Numbered from the stretch's first letter, positions 1 through 7,611 are shown. The stretch is 12,889 bases of DNA from UBA4416 sp044340865 (GCA_044340865.1 JBIISW010000070.1:1-12889), one strand, 5' to 3'. Notes: generated from the sequence alone by a model not told the origin. Numbers and translations are program-made.

Positions 1-1
1 T

Positions 2-1441
2 ATTTAGTTTAGCTGGCAATGTAGCTACTTCTTGTCCGTTAACATTGTAAAATGATACACTTACAAACTCAGTAGATTTTAGTTCGTATTGTATGGTTAC
101 AGTTTCATGAAATGGATTAGGAAAAACAGACATTGAATTTGAAATAGCGTTGTTTTGTTTGATCCCAACAGGATTATTTAATAAAGGATCGGCAGCTAAT
201 AGTGCACCAATATCAATTAACTCATCACCAGGTAAATAATTTGTCCACATGAGTCCATCAAATAGCATTTCGTCGGCTGTTGATACTCCTGCATACACAG
301 GTGTACTAACGGGGGCATCTGGATTTGCCGATGTATTATCAAAAAGATGAGTTCCTTTTAAGGTGTAGCCAGTTGGTATTTTTACCATTTTTGGAAACGT
401 ATAAAAACCTTGCCATTCAAAATTCCATTTATTTACGCGACATAACGGAATAATAGTGCTTCCATTTTGCGCATAATTAATAATACTTGTGCACACTTTA
501 TGCGAATGAGGAAAAATGGAATACACTGAAATTGGACTAGGTAAACCACCTGAAGTAGGATAATTAGCTGTGACTGTTTTTGTTGAATTTGCAGGAATAT
601 TAAAGGTCCAATTTTGAAGTGGGGTAGAGGCAATCATTTGTCTTACACCTGTTTGTCCAATTGGATAAAAGAACAATCGGATTTGTGTATTGTCTGTTTG
701 TCCAGCTGAACCTGCTGGATAATGCATTTGTAAAACGATTTTAGAACCAGCTTTGATATTAATTCCAAATTTTGCAGGACCTGTATTTGGGAATACCGTT
801 GGTGCGGATCCCGGCGCATAAGCACCCAAACTGAAGTCTCCACCGATAGTATAACAGCCGCCTGACAAATCTGTTGAAGTTGTGCCAAGTGTATCAACAT
901 TGATAACCGCGTGATGCACAATGGCCGGATTTCCTGGAATGATTTCGTAAGCCTTTAAAATGCGTTTTTGTAATAAGCCAGTTGGTAAAGAAAAACAAAC
1001 GTATTTATCCGTTGTTGTTGCATTACTCGTATACGTTGGTATCGTTAAAATTAAATCGGGTGTTCCATTTAGTAAAGTGCTTGCATAGATTGGTGGTGCA
1101 GGCGCTAAAGTTGTATCACCCATCGTTGCTCCTGTGGCTATCCAATTTAATATTTTATTTTTTTCTGATAATGGTAAAATGCGCTCATGTGTAAATCTGG
1201 TATACGTCGTATCTGGTGGCCAAGGTGGCATTTTTTCGTTGGTGATGTTATATTGAATAATCCCTGTGTGACCTGATACAGAACCATAATAGGTTAAATA
1301 CGGATAGGTTGTTCCAGCATGATGACACGAGCCACAGCGGTTAATGAAAATGGGAGCAACATCCTTGTAAACAATTTGCGCATTGAAAATACGTGTTGAC
1401 AACATGATCAGACTTAAGCAGAAAAATAGTTTTTTTAACAT
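2..1441 (-). CDS. T9SS-secreted cytochrome c / copper type II monooxygenase-like protein (C-terminus cut by window edge)
   Basis: The frame opens with ATG at 1441 and runs without a stop to the left edge (480 codons seen), so the stop lies outside. Residues 1-21 look like a signal peptide ending NA|Q. Residues 22-104 form a short c-type cytochrome-like domain with a CGSCH haem motif (C36, C39, H40) and a KMPPWPP stretch at 70-76. Residues about 120-410 match the copper type II, ascorbate-dependent monooxygenase fold (PHM/DBM relatives): VHH at 175-177 and MHYP with H240 fit the CuH ligands; PHSH with H312 and H314, and EM with M392, fit the CuM ligands; DNTSANPDAP at 368-377 is typical of this group. 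From about 436 (SVFPNPF) a type A T9SS sorting domain begins and is truncated. Expected location is the cell surface or outside the cell. The substrate is unknown; the fold is confident, the activity inferred. Confidence 0.88.
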   Translation of the reverse strand, partial: MLKKLFFCLSLIMLSTRIFNAQIVYKDVAPIFINRCGSCHHAGTTYPYLTYYGSVSGHTGIIQYNITNEKMPPWPPDTTYTRFTHERILPLSEKNKILNWIATGATMGDTTLAPAPPIYASTLLNGTPDLILTIPTYTSNATTTDKYVCFSLPTGLLQKRILKAYEIIPGNPAIVHHAVINVDTLGTTSTDLSGGCYTIGGDFSLGAYAPGSAPTVFPNTGPAKFGINIKAGSKIVLQMHYPAGSAGQTDNTQIRLFFYPIGQTGVRQMIASTPLQNWTFNIPANSTKTVTANYPTSGGLPSPISVYSIFPHSHKVCTSIINYAQNGSTIIPLCRVNKWNFEWQGFYTFPKMVKIPTGYTLKGTHLFDNTSANPDAPVSTPVYAGVSTADEMLFDGLMWTNYLPGDELIDIGALLAADPLLNNPVGIKQNNAISNSMSVFPNPFHETVTIQYELKSTEFVSVSFYNVNGQEVATLPAKLN

Positions 1442-1461
1442 GATTGATTTTTTTATTCAAT

Positions 1462-1492
1462 TAAATGTAGTGAACTATTTTTTAAGCACAAA
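1462..1492 (-). promoter_or_regulatory. Candidate Bacteroidota-type promoter for the cytochrome/copper monooxygenase gene
   Basis: On the minus strand TTTG (1492-1489) is followed, after 19 bp, by TACATTTA (1469-1462). This fits the Bacteroidota -33 TTG / -7 TAnnTTTG pattern except for the last base. Transcription would start about 15 bp before the ATG at 1441. It is a sequence match only, in AT-rich DNA where chance matches occur. Confidence 0.35.
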
Positions 1493-1525
1493 ATCAGAGT
1501 GCATTTTTAACACTAGCTCTTTTAA

Positions 1526-2704
1526 TTAAATCGTTTTATGGTCATTGAAAAAAACGAATCCTGTTTTTATTATTAATGCTTCTATTTCTTTAAAAAGTGA
1601 TATTTTCTTTTTACTAGATGCTTTTACGCACAACTTATATTCAATTCGTTTTTTTTGAATTAAAAAATAATTTCTAAAAATAAAAGGAATGTTTTGAACT
1701 TCAATTGAATTTAGAATACGTTTAGCTTTTTTATGATCACCTAAATAATAAGCATTGATACCCAACATGAGTTCTACTACTTTAAAATAACCCGCTTCAA
1801 TGGGAATTTCGTTTGTTGTATCATTATTAGGTTTTTGATAAGCATTACAAATTCGCAGCATGTTTTCAGCTTCCATCGGCCTATCAATGAGATGAAACGC
1901 ATCACTCATAACAAATGCGAAAAATGGGAAATAATCTTTTTTTGTTTTTCGAAGTTCTTTTTCTGTTGTAAATGCCTCGTATATAAATGATTCTAACAAC
2001 AGATTATTTTTTTCTAAATATGCTTGTAACAAGTTGGCCATGAGTTTACGAGCTATCACAAAGGAATGCACTTCTTTAGTTACTGGAATTGTATTAATAG
2101 CATGTAAATATTTTTTTGCTTTTTGTTTGTTTAAACTCAAAACAGCTCCAAGATGCAATAAGCACAAACTAAATAATTGAGCTTCGGTTGTTTTTTTTTC
2201 TTGATAATATTTTTTTAAACTTGTTTCGTATCCATTACATAAACCATCTATAAATGGGAATCGTTCGAAAAAAAATATTTGAGCAATTTTATTTTTAGAG
2301 AGAAATGAACTTACTTGATTTAATAATGGTAAATCATTTAGTACAAGCTCTGCAATATTTCCGCAAGCATTTTGATAGTTAAAATCATATGCCGCATGTA
2401 AATCAATGTTGTAAAAACTTTTTATGATGGTGATGTTGTCGTTTTTACTGATGTTAATTTGTTTTTTTTGCGATTGAATTAAGTCTTTGAAGCTATTGTA
2501 GCCACAATAAAGTGCAATGATTTCTAATGAATTTTTAGATGGCATCACCTTGTTATCAATAAAACCAAGCATTCGCCTTAAGGTTTGAGCACTAATGTTT
2601 AGTCCGGTTGTGTTTAATATGTGTTTGGATACATCAATGCATTCACTTGAAAAAGTAATGGGTTTTCCGTAGCGATTTTCTATAATAGGTTTAATTTTTT
2701 TCAC
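1526..2704 (-). CDS. Probable regulator: HTH-like N-terminal domain with helical (TPR-like) C-terminus
   Basis: I chose the GTG at 2704 (392 residues). The frame stays open back to a TTG at 2755, but the extra 17 residues are a hydrophobic stretch, whereas from GTG the protein starts MKKIKPIIENRYGKPITFSS. As far as I recall, that is how an uncharacterised Bacteroidota family begins. Residues 1-77 include ISAQTLRRMLGFID followed by PSKNSLEIIALYCGY and a FKDL end, which reads as a helix-turn-helix-like DNA-binding unit. Residues about 100-390 are alpha-helical with no signal peptide or membrane segment, suggesting TPR-like repeats. Its start is 139 bp from the divergent T9SS cargo gene, so it may regulate that gene or itself; this is inference from position. 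I cannot name a ligand or target. Confidence 0.72.
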   Translation of the reverse strand: MKKIKPIIENRYGKPITFSSECIDVSKHILNTTGLNISAQTLRRMLGFIDNKVMPSKNSLEIIALYCGYNSFKDLIQSQKKQINISKNDNITIIKSFYNIDLHAAYDFNYQNACGNIAELVLNDLPLLNQVSSFLSKNKIAQIFFFERFPFIDGLCNGYETSLKKYYQEKKTTEAQLFSLCLLHLGAVLSLNKQKAKKYLHAINTIPVTKEVHSFVIARKLMANLLQAYLEKNNLLLESFIYEAFTTEKELRKTKKDYFPFFAFVMSDAFHLIDRPMEAENMLRICNAYQKPNNDTTNEIPIEAGYFKVVELMLGINAYYLGDHKKAKRILNSIEVQNIPFIFRNYFLIQKKRIEYKLCVKASSKKKISLFKEIEALIIKTGFVFFNDHKTI

Positions 2705-2843
2705 GAGCAAAATGATGATTGCAAAGTAATTAATAATCCTAAAAAAATGACACAATGGATAAAGATGGATTTTTTGTTAGGGAAGGAGAGTGGTAATATT
2801 GAGTAGGTTAATAAAAATAAATACATTACTAAATATTTGTTAA

Positions 2844-5735
2844 ATGAAAAATAAATTTAAGATCATACCCAATCTAAAAACCATTTTAAATGGATGTCTA
2901 ATATTAATTGCTACAACTTTATTTGCTAATAGCAAATCCAATAAGCCTAAACCCTTTAATTATAATTCTAAAACTAAACTTGTTTTTATCGAAAATAATG
3001 GACAAGTGCGTGATCAAAATCATAAATCTCGACCAGATGTTTTGTTTTCTGGCACTGACGGCAAGCTTACTTTTCATTTAAAAAACAATGGTATTTCCTA
3101 TCAGCTATTTAGAGTAGATACTTGGAGAAAAGAGAGTGATTTAACAAAAAATCATACTTATATTAACATGCATAATGATGAAAAAAAATTAATTCCTGAC
3201 CAATCTACTATTTACCGTTTGGATATAAATTGGTTAAATGCTAATACAAATGCAGATGTAAAAAAACAAAACCCAATAGAAGGATTTAATAATTATTATT
3301 TAGAAAATTGCCCTAATGGTGCGTTGAATGTAAAAAGCTATCAACAAATACTATATCAGAATATTTATAATGGTATCGATTTAAAGTGGTACCAAAAAGA
3401 TGGGCATTTAGAATATGATTATATCGTAAGTGCCGGAGCTGATTATAAAAAAATACAATTTGAAATAAGTGGGGCTGATAAAATAATTATAAATAAAAAA
3501 GGCGAATTAGTTTTTAAAACTCCTTTAGGTGATATTATTGAACAAGCGCCACTAGTAAAACAAAACGGCAAACTCTTAATATCAAAATGGGTATTAACAA
3601 AAAATGTGTTGAGTTTTGATATACAGAACATTAATTATGCCCAACCTTTTATTATTGATCCAGTGATTCGTTCTTGGGCTACTTATTATGGAGGAAATAA
3701 TAATGATTATGAATATTCCTGCTCCACGGATGCAACGGGTAATGTCTACATGACAGGAATGACTTTTACTGGTGGATCGGGAAACATGATTGCAACGATT
3801 GGCAGCCATCAAGTTTCTAATGGAGGAGGATTGGATGCTTTTATAGTAAAGTTTAATAGTACAGGTATTCGCCAATGGGCTACTTATTATGGTGATTATG
3901 GTAGTGATTATGGATATGCCTGTTCAACAGACGGTTCAGGTAATGTTTATTTAGCCGGAAATAGTCAATGGTCAGGAACAGCAATAGCTACTTTAAGTAG
4001 TCATCAATCTGCACATGGAGGAGGGAATTACGATGCTTTTTTAGTAAAATTTAATAGTTCAGGTGCTCGCCAATGGAGTACTTATTATGGAGGTGCAGGA
4101 GAGGATTTTGGATACGGCTGTTCAACCGATGTTGCAGGTAATGTTTATTTGTCTGGTTCAACTTCAAGTTCGTTAACAGCCATTTCAACATTAGGGAGTC
4201 ATCAATCTAATTTTGGAGGCGGTGCTGCTGACGCTTTTTTAGTAAAATTTAATAGTTTAGGTATTCGCCAGTGGGGCACATATTATGGTGGCATCGGAGA
4301 CGATGGCGGTTATTCTTGTGTTAGAGATGGCAGTGGTGGCCTTTATTTGGCAGGTTCAACCTCAAGTTCAGGAACTGTTATTGCTACTCTTGGTACTCAT
4401 CAATCTAATTTTGGAGGAGGTGCATACGATGCTTTTTTAGTAAAATTTAATAATTTAGGTGTTCGCCAATGGGGAACATATTATGGTGGCGCCGGATACG
4501 ACAATGGTTACTCATGCGCTAGAGACGCTATCGGTAATGTTTATTTAACTGGTGGTACAGAAAGTTTAGGAACTTTTATGGCAACTATTGGAAGCCATCA
4601 GTCTGTTCTTGGAGGAGGGGCTTACGATGCTTATTTAGTAAAATTTAATAGTTCTGGTATTCGTCAATGGGGGACTTATTATGGCGGAACTGGAGATGAT
4701 TATGCAGTTAAATGCACTACAGATGCTGGAAGTAATGTTTATTTGAGTGGGGTAACCTCAAGTTCATTATCAGGTATATCTACAATAGGGAGTCATCAAT
4801 CAGTTTATGGAGGAGGCGTTAACGATGCTTATCTGGTAAAATTTAATAGCTCTGGTGTTCGTCAATGGGGCACATACTATGGTGGCATCGGAGATGATGC
4901 CTATACAGAACCACAATGCACTACTGACCCCAGTGATAATGTTTATTTGGCTAGCACAACTACTAGCTCCGCAGGAGCTATCACCACCTTAGGTAGTCAT
5001 CAATCTACTTTTGGTGGCGGAGTTTTTGATTCTTTTTTAGTGAAATTTATTGAGTGTACTTCCCCAACAATAACTGTTAACAGTGGGTCTATTTGTATCG
5101 GACAATCTTACACAATAGTACCGTCGGGAGCTAGCACTTATACTTATTCAAGCAGTTCTGCAATTGTTTCACCAACTGCAAATACAACTTATAGTGTTAT
5201 TGGCAAAGATTCAATAGGTTGTTTTGCTTCAAATACAGCTATCAGCACAGTTACGGTTAATGCTAATCCAACTGTTCTGGCTTTGGCTTCTAATTCTTTA
5301 ATTTGTGTTGGCAATAATGCCGTATTATCAGCATCAAGTACAGCAACTTCTTATACTTGGAATACAGGCGCAACAACCATGTCGGTTTCTGTTTCACCAA
5401 CTATTACAACAACATATTCTGTTAATGCTGCAAATATAAATGGCTGTATAGGTAATGGAACTATTACTGTTAATGTTAGTACTTGCACAGGAATTAATGA
5501 AACACATTCTAATTCCATTTCAATTTATCCTAATCCAAATAAGGGAGAATTTATCATTGAATTAAATGAAACCACTCAAGTTATTATTACTAATGTGTTA
5601 GGTAGTGTTTTATTACAATCAACTTTAAATGCTGGCAAACAAACACTTGATATTAAAAACAATGCCAATGGTATTTATTTTGTAAAATTGATTTTAGGTG
5701 ATAAGCAACAAACTATTAAATTGATTAAAGAGTAA
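2844..5735 (+). CDS. T9SS type A cargo protein with DUF7948-like N-terminus and seven SBBP-type repeats
   Basis: A 963-residue secreted protein. Residues 1 to about 30 look like a signal peptide with a hydrophobic core (GCLILIATTLFA). Residues about 45-275 match the region that commonly precedes SBBP repeats in Bacteroidota (FIENNGQVRDQ near its start, IIDPVIRSW at its end). Residues 276-735 are seven tandem copies of a 66-residue SBBP / beta-propeller-type repeat, each with RQWGTYYGG, GNVYLAG and GGGAYDAFLVKFN; seven copies suit a propeller. Residues 736 to about 885 hold two Ig-like segments rich in S and T with paired cysteines. Residues from about 893 (SIYPNPNKGEF) to the end are a type A T9SS sorting domain, normally cleaved at the surface. 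No catalytic motif is visible, so adhesion or a structural role is the likeliest guess. A terminator follows about 100 bp downstream. Confidence 0.92.
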   Translation: MKNKFKIIPNLKTILNGCLILIATTLFANSKSNKPKPFNYNSKTKLVFIENNGQVRDQNHKSRPDVLFSGTDGKLTFHLKNNGISYQLFRVDTWRKESDLTKNHTYINMHNDEKKLIPDQSTIYRLDINWLNANTNADVKKQNPIEGFNNYYLENCPNGALNVKSYQQILYQNIYNGIDLKWYQKDGHLEYDYIVSAGADYKKIQFEISGADKIIINKKGELVFKTPLGDIIEQAPLVKQNGKLLISKWVLTKNVLSFDIQNINYAQPFIIDPVIRSWATYYGGNNNDYEYSCSTDATGNVYMTGMTFTGGSGNMIATIGSHQVSNGGGLDAFIVKFNSTGIRQWATYYGDYGSDYGYACSTDGSGNVYLAGNSQWSGTAIATLSSHQSAHGGGNYDAFLVKFNSSGARQWSTYYGGAGEDFGYGCSTDVAGNVYLSGSTSSSLTAISTLGSHQSNFGGGAADAFLVKFNSLGIRQWGTYYGGIGDDGGYSCVRDGSGGLYLAGSTSSSGTVIATLGTHQSNFGGGAYDAFLVKFNNLGVRQWGTYYGGAGYDNGYSCARDAIGNVYLTGGTESLGTFMATIGSHQSVLGGGAYDAYLVKFNSSGIRQWGTYYGGTGDDYAVKCTTDAGSNVYLSGVTSSSLSGISTIGSHQSVYGGGVNDAYLVKFNSSGVRQWGTYYGGIGDDAYTEPQCTTDPSDNVYLASTTTSSAGAITTLGSHQSTFGGGVFDSFLVKFIECTSPTITVNSGSICIGQSYTIVPSGASTYTYSSSSAIVSPTANTTYSVIGKDSIGCFASNTAISTVTVNANPTVLALASNSLICVGNNAVLSASSTATSYTWNTGATTMSVSVSPTITTTYSVNAANINGCIGNGTITVNVSTCTGINETHSNSISIYPNPNKGEFIIELNETTQVIITNVLGSVLLQSTLNAGKQTLDIKNNANGIYFVKLILGDKQQTIKLIKE
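3669..5048 (+). repeat. Seven tandem 198-bp coding repeats (SBBP repeats)
   Basis: The DNA repeats with a 198-bp period, each unit starting at a CGNCAATGG-type arginine-glutamine-tryptophan codon set and ending in TTAGTAAAATTTAATAG. The central units are the most alike, including in wobble positions, which suggests duplication or gene conversion within the array rather than old divergence. The first and last units are the most diverged. Confidence 0.9.
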
Positions 5736-5833
5736 TTTATTAGTTTAGTAAGAAAAAAACTGCAATTTGTATTATTTATAATTGTTTAAAAATTAATTAT
5801 AAATAATATAGTTAATAGGTATAAAATTTTTTT

Positions 5834-5868
5834 AAAAAAGGCTAAACTTAATATAGTTTAGCTTTTTT
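5834..5868. terminator. Bidirectional rho-independent terminator
   Basis: GCTAAAC (5841-5847) pairs with GTTTAGC (5856-5862) across an 8-base loop, and flanking A and T tracts extend the stem to about 13 bp with one G-T pair. The T tract on the plus strand ends transcription of the large T9SS cargo gene. On the minus strand it has the same form and lies directly beyond a displaced tRNA-Arg 3' end, so it is probably also the original terminator of that tRNA. Confidence 0.85.
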
Positions 5869-5913
5869 AGTAGCTCCAGTAGGAATCGAACCTACATCAA
5901 ACGTTTAGGAAAC
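5863..5913. repeat. Left attachment site: displaced tRNA-Arg 3' half (51-bp direct repeat)
   Basis: Identical over 51 bp to 9677-9727. On the minus strand it covers the anticodon loop (TTCCTAA), the T arm and the 3' acceptor strand of the tRNA-Arg, plus a short A/T tract. At 5914 the match ends abruptly and the sequence no longer continues into a tRNA 5' half. It is not a functional tRNA. The identity starts in the anticodon stem-loop, a usual crossover region for tRNA-targeting tyrosine recombinases. Confidence 0.9.
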
Positions 5914-6134
5914 TGCAAATTTATCTTATTATGACCTTGTAACTCATTATAAATAAGCATTTTAATTTTTAGTGCAAATCGTTTGTGAGAAATTTGTGAG
6001 ATATTTTTAAAAATCATGTTAAAAGTATTTTCAATTTAATCATACATACATTGTTTACAACAAGAAACGCAGTATAGGCAAGAATAGTATAGCCATCCCT
6101 TTGTTCGTATTGCTTAATGTTTTTTGCCGACATA
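5914..6134. other. Left inner end of the island, non-coding
   Basis: Between the left attachment site and the XRE-like gene I see no convincing gene. It holds two TTTGTGAGA copies (5982-5990 and 5993-6001) discussed separately. The rest is AT-rich without clear stems. On the minus strand it lies downstream of the regulator, where an integrase would often sit in an autonomous element; no integrase remnant can be read. Confidence 0.5.
5982..6003 (+). repeat. Candidate integrase arm-type sites, left end (two TTTGTGAGA)
   Basis: TTTGTGAGA occurs at 5982-5990 and 5993-6001, an 11-bp period of about one helical turn. The second copy is embedded in AATTTGTGAGATA, which recurs exactly and in the same orientation just inside the right attachment site. 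Paired motifs beside core sites are how arm-type binding sites for tyrosine recombinases are arranged. The function is inferred from sequence and position. Confidence 0.55.
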
Positions 6135-6494
6135 CTATTTTTTGGATTTCTTAACTGGCTTCTTTGCAGGTTTGCTTTTAGTTGGCGTAGTTTTTGCTTC
6201 TCCTTCACCTGCTTTTACTTTTGACATGATCTCATCCCAAACTTTCATAGCCAGTTGAGATTTCATTATTTCATTGAATTTTTCGTCTAGTTCAGATTCC
6301 TTGATATAATAGAAAAATAAATTTTCATCCAAAGCTTTACTAATCTTTACCAGTAATTCGGTATCTAAACTTTTCTTGTCAAATATTTTATAGGCATTCC
6401 TTAGTGTATTGTTTATTTTATTGGAAAAATCTTCAACCGACATATCCTTCTTCTTCACTAAAGTCTTGATTATATTTCCTATGTGTACACTCAT
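6135..6494 (-). CDS. XRE-like HTH regulator with lysine/proline-rich C-terminal tail
   Basis: A 119-residue protein with ATG at 6494. Residues 1 to about 62 match a small Bacteroidota HTH family: IGNIIKTLVKKK, a region resembling the turn and recognition helix (MSVEDFSNKINNTLRNAYKIF), then KSLDTELLVKISKALDENLFFYY. Residues 63-92 are a charged, probably helical linker. Residues 96-119 are a basic tail (KPAKKPVKKSKK), likely to add nonspecific nucleic-acid binding. There is no signal peptide, so it acts in the cytoplasm. It is divergent from the two-lipoprotein operon, and the shared 144-bp gap holds three operator-like repeats, so autoregulation and control of the lipoproteins is a reasonable inference. 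It is the only regulator-like gene of the island, apart from the Fic winged helix. Confidence 0.8.
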   Translation of the reverse strand: MSVHIGNIIKTLVKKKDMSVEDFSNKINNTLRNAYKIFDKKSLDTELLVKISKALDENLFFYYIKESELDEKFNEIMKSQLAMKVWDEIMSKVKAGEGEAKTTPTKSKPAKKPVKKSKK

Positions 6495-6502
6495 GGCATA
6501 AA

Positions 6503-6577
6503 ATTGAACAAAAAGGACAAAATACTATCGATGATTTTACGCCATTTATGTTCAATATTTTATCCATTATGGTCAAT
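6503..6577. promoter_or_regulatory. Three operator-like repeats between the XRE-like gene and the lipoproteins
   Basis: A 21-23 bp element recurs three times: on the minus strand at 6577-6557 (ATTGACCATAATGG then ATAAAAT) and 6556-6534 (ATTGAACATAAATGG then CGTAAAAT), directly abutting, and on the plus strand at 6503-6523 (ATTGAACAAAAAGG then ACAAAAT). This gives two head-to-tail copies facing one inverted copy nearest the regulator start. It also creates the 8-bp inverted repeat ATTGAACA (6503-6510) / TGTTCAAT (6549-6556). The position and symmetry suit binding of the XRE-like protein. Confidence 0.55.
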
Positions 6578-6593
6578 TATTTAAAATTTATCA

Positions 6594-6601
6594 TATATTT
6601 G
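6594..6601 (+). promoter_or_regulatory. Candidate -7 element for the lipoprotein operon
   Basis: TATATTTG is an exact match to the Bacteroidota -7 consensus TAnnTTTG, 37 bp before the ATG at 6639, giving a leader of about 30 bases. No clear TTG is seen at the -33 position. The missing -33 box, together with operator-like repeats just upstream, would suit a promoter that needs an activator. Confidence 0.4.
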
Positions 6602-6638
6602 TGACGTTCGAATACTAATCTCTAAAAAAATAAATCTT

Positions 6639-7094
6639 ATGAAAAGCAAGTTTAAAATCGCATTGGTTGCTGTATCTCTATTTGTTCTAGCAATCACATC
6701 CACAGGATGTAAAAAAGAAAAAGTTAAAGGATGTAAAACATCTTACGCCACAAATTTCAATTCAAGTGCCGAAGAAGATGATGGCAGTTGCACTTATGAA
6801 GCAAAAGTTATCTTTTGGCAGACACAAACTAACGCAGCAGGATGGTCTGCATTGGGAGTTACGGCTTTGTCATTTTATGTTGATGGTCAATTCATAGGGT
6901 CTTGTGCTGCAACCGAATACAATGGTTCTGTGCCGACCTGTGGAGGTAGTGGTCAGGAATCCGTAACAAAAAATCTAGGTACTTCATCATCTAAGTCATA
7001 TAGTTGGAGCATCAAAGATGAAGATGGATTTGAATGGTATTCAGGAAGTATAACATTAGACGCTTCTTCATGTACAATTCAGAAGTTTAATTAA
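6639..7094 (+). CDS. Small lipoprotein with a GC...GSC.Y cysteine motif
   Basis: A 151-residue protein. Residues 1-23 form a lipoprotein signal peptide (basic start, hydrophobic core, then TSTGC with the lipidated cysteine at 24). Residues 31-53 match a short Bacteroidota cysteine motif, usually GC.d..A.N(Y/F)n..A..DDGSC.Y: here G31 C32, ATNFNSSAEEDDGSC and Y53. The remainder is beta-rich with three or four further cysteines (SCAATEYN, PTCGG, SSCTIQ) and aromatic residues, suggesting a compact extracytoplasmic beta domain. It should be anchored in the outer membrane or face the periplasm. It probably shares a transcript with the lipoprotein 49 bp downstream. The precise function is not recognisable; as island cargo, a role in surface modification or host interaction is speculation. 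Confidence 0.82.
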   Translation: MKSKFKIALVAVSLFVLAITSTGCKKEKVKGCKTSYATNFNSSAEEDDGSCTYEAKVIFWQTQTNAAGWSALGVTALSFYVDGQFIGSCAATEYNGSVPTCGGSGQESVTKNLGTSSSKSYSWSIKDEDGFEWYSGSITLDASSCTIQKFN

Positions 7095-7143
7095 TCGTTA
7101 AACCATTTGTGAATCTAATCAATTAATAACTAATTAAATAATT

Positions 7144-7530
7144 ATGAAAAAAATTATATTTTGGGCAATAAGCGTATTATTAATAACTACAAGTTGTGCT
7201 ACAATTTTCACAGGTACAAAACAAAAAGTAACCTTCAAATCAAACGCACAAGGGAAAGTTATTTGTAATTTAAAAGAAATAGGCAGTACAAATCAAGAAA
7301 TAAAAGTTTATAGGCGAGATATGGTAAAATTATTTACAATAAAAGCAGAAGGATGTATTGATAAACAAATTGAGCTACCATTAAGAACCAATCCTGCATT
7401 TTTTGTAAACATTCCTTTTATCTTTACAGGCGTAGGATTATTAGGGGCATATTGGGATGTTGCTAATTCTAGTAATATAAAAACTCAAAAGATTATAGAA
7501 GTAGAAGTAGATTGTAAAACCAAAAAATAA
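7144..7530 (+). CDS. Small lipoprotein of the CATIFTGT type
   Basis: A 128-residue protein. Residues 1-17 form a signal peptide and ITTSC places the lipidated cysteine at 18, followed by ATIFTGTKQKVTFKSN. From memory, this opening is shared by many short lipoproteins in genomes, prophages and islands whose next segment resembles a PEGA-like beta sandwich (KVICNLKEIGSTNQEIKVYRRD). A hydrophobic stretch at about 82-101 (NPAFFVNIPFIFTGVGLLGA) may be a membrane-inserted hairpin, and AYWDVANSSNIK follows, close to the usual D..tGa...k pattern. It lies 49 bp after the first lipoprotein and is followed by a strong terminator, so the two form an operon. The biochemical role is unknown. Confidence 0.82.
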   Translation: MKKIIFWAISVLLITTSCATIFTGTKQKVTFKSNAQGKVICNLKEIGSTNQEIKVYRRDMVKLFTIKAEGCIDKQIELPLRTNPAFFVNIPFIFTGVGLLGAYWDVANSSNIKTQKIIEVEVDCKTKK

Positions 7531-7552
7531 ATTTTAATAAGATAACGACTTT

Positions 7553-7583
7553 AAAAATCCAACTTTATAGTTGGATTTTTTTT
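7553..7583 (+). terminator. Rho-independent terminator of the lipoprotein operon
   Basis: AAAAATCCAAC (7553-7563) pairs perfectly with GTTGGATTTTT (7570-7580) over 11 bp around a 6-base loop, followed by more T residues. It begins 22 bp after the stop of the second lipoprotein. Confidence 0.9.
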
Positions 7584-7611
7584 GAAATAAAAAATATAGT
7601 TTTTCATTTAG

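Noticed and set aside
433..1194. Short open frames on both strands (433-633 and 643-921 minus, 982-1194 plus)
   Set aside because: All lie inside the cytochrome/copper monooxygenase gene in other frames and have low-complexity, non-protein-like translations.
2799..2839. Promoter for the SBBP-repeat gene (TTG 2799-2801, AATATTTG 2832-2839)
   Set aside because: The spacing of 30 bp is too long and the -7 box would place the start of transcription at or past the ATG.
3443..3875. Minus-strand open frames opposite the SBBP-repeat gene
   Set aside because: They are antisense to a well-supported secreted protein and look like products of its repeat composition.
5870..5913. The left tRNA-like sequence as a functional tRNA
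   Set aside because: Only the 3' half is present; beyond 5913 nothing can form the 5' acceptor or D arm.
6014..6208. A 64-residue minus-strand frame overlapping the end of the XRE-like gene
   Set aside because: It overlaps the basic tail of the regulator in another frame; its lysine/glutamine-rich start comes from that tail. The part past 6134 has no start support.
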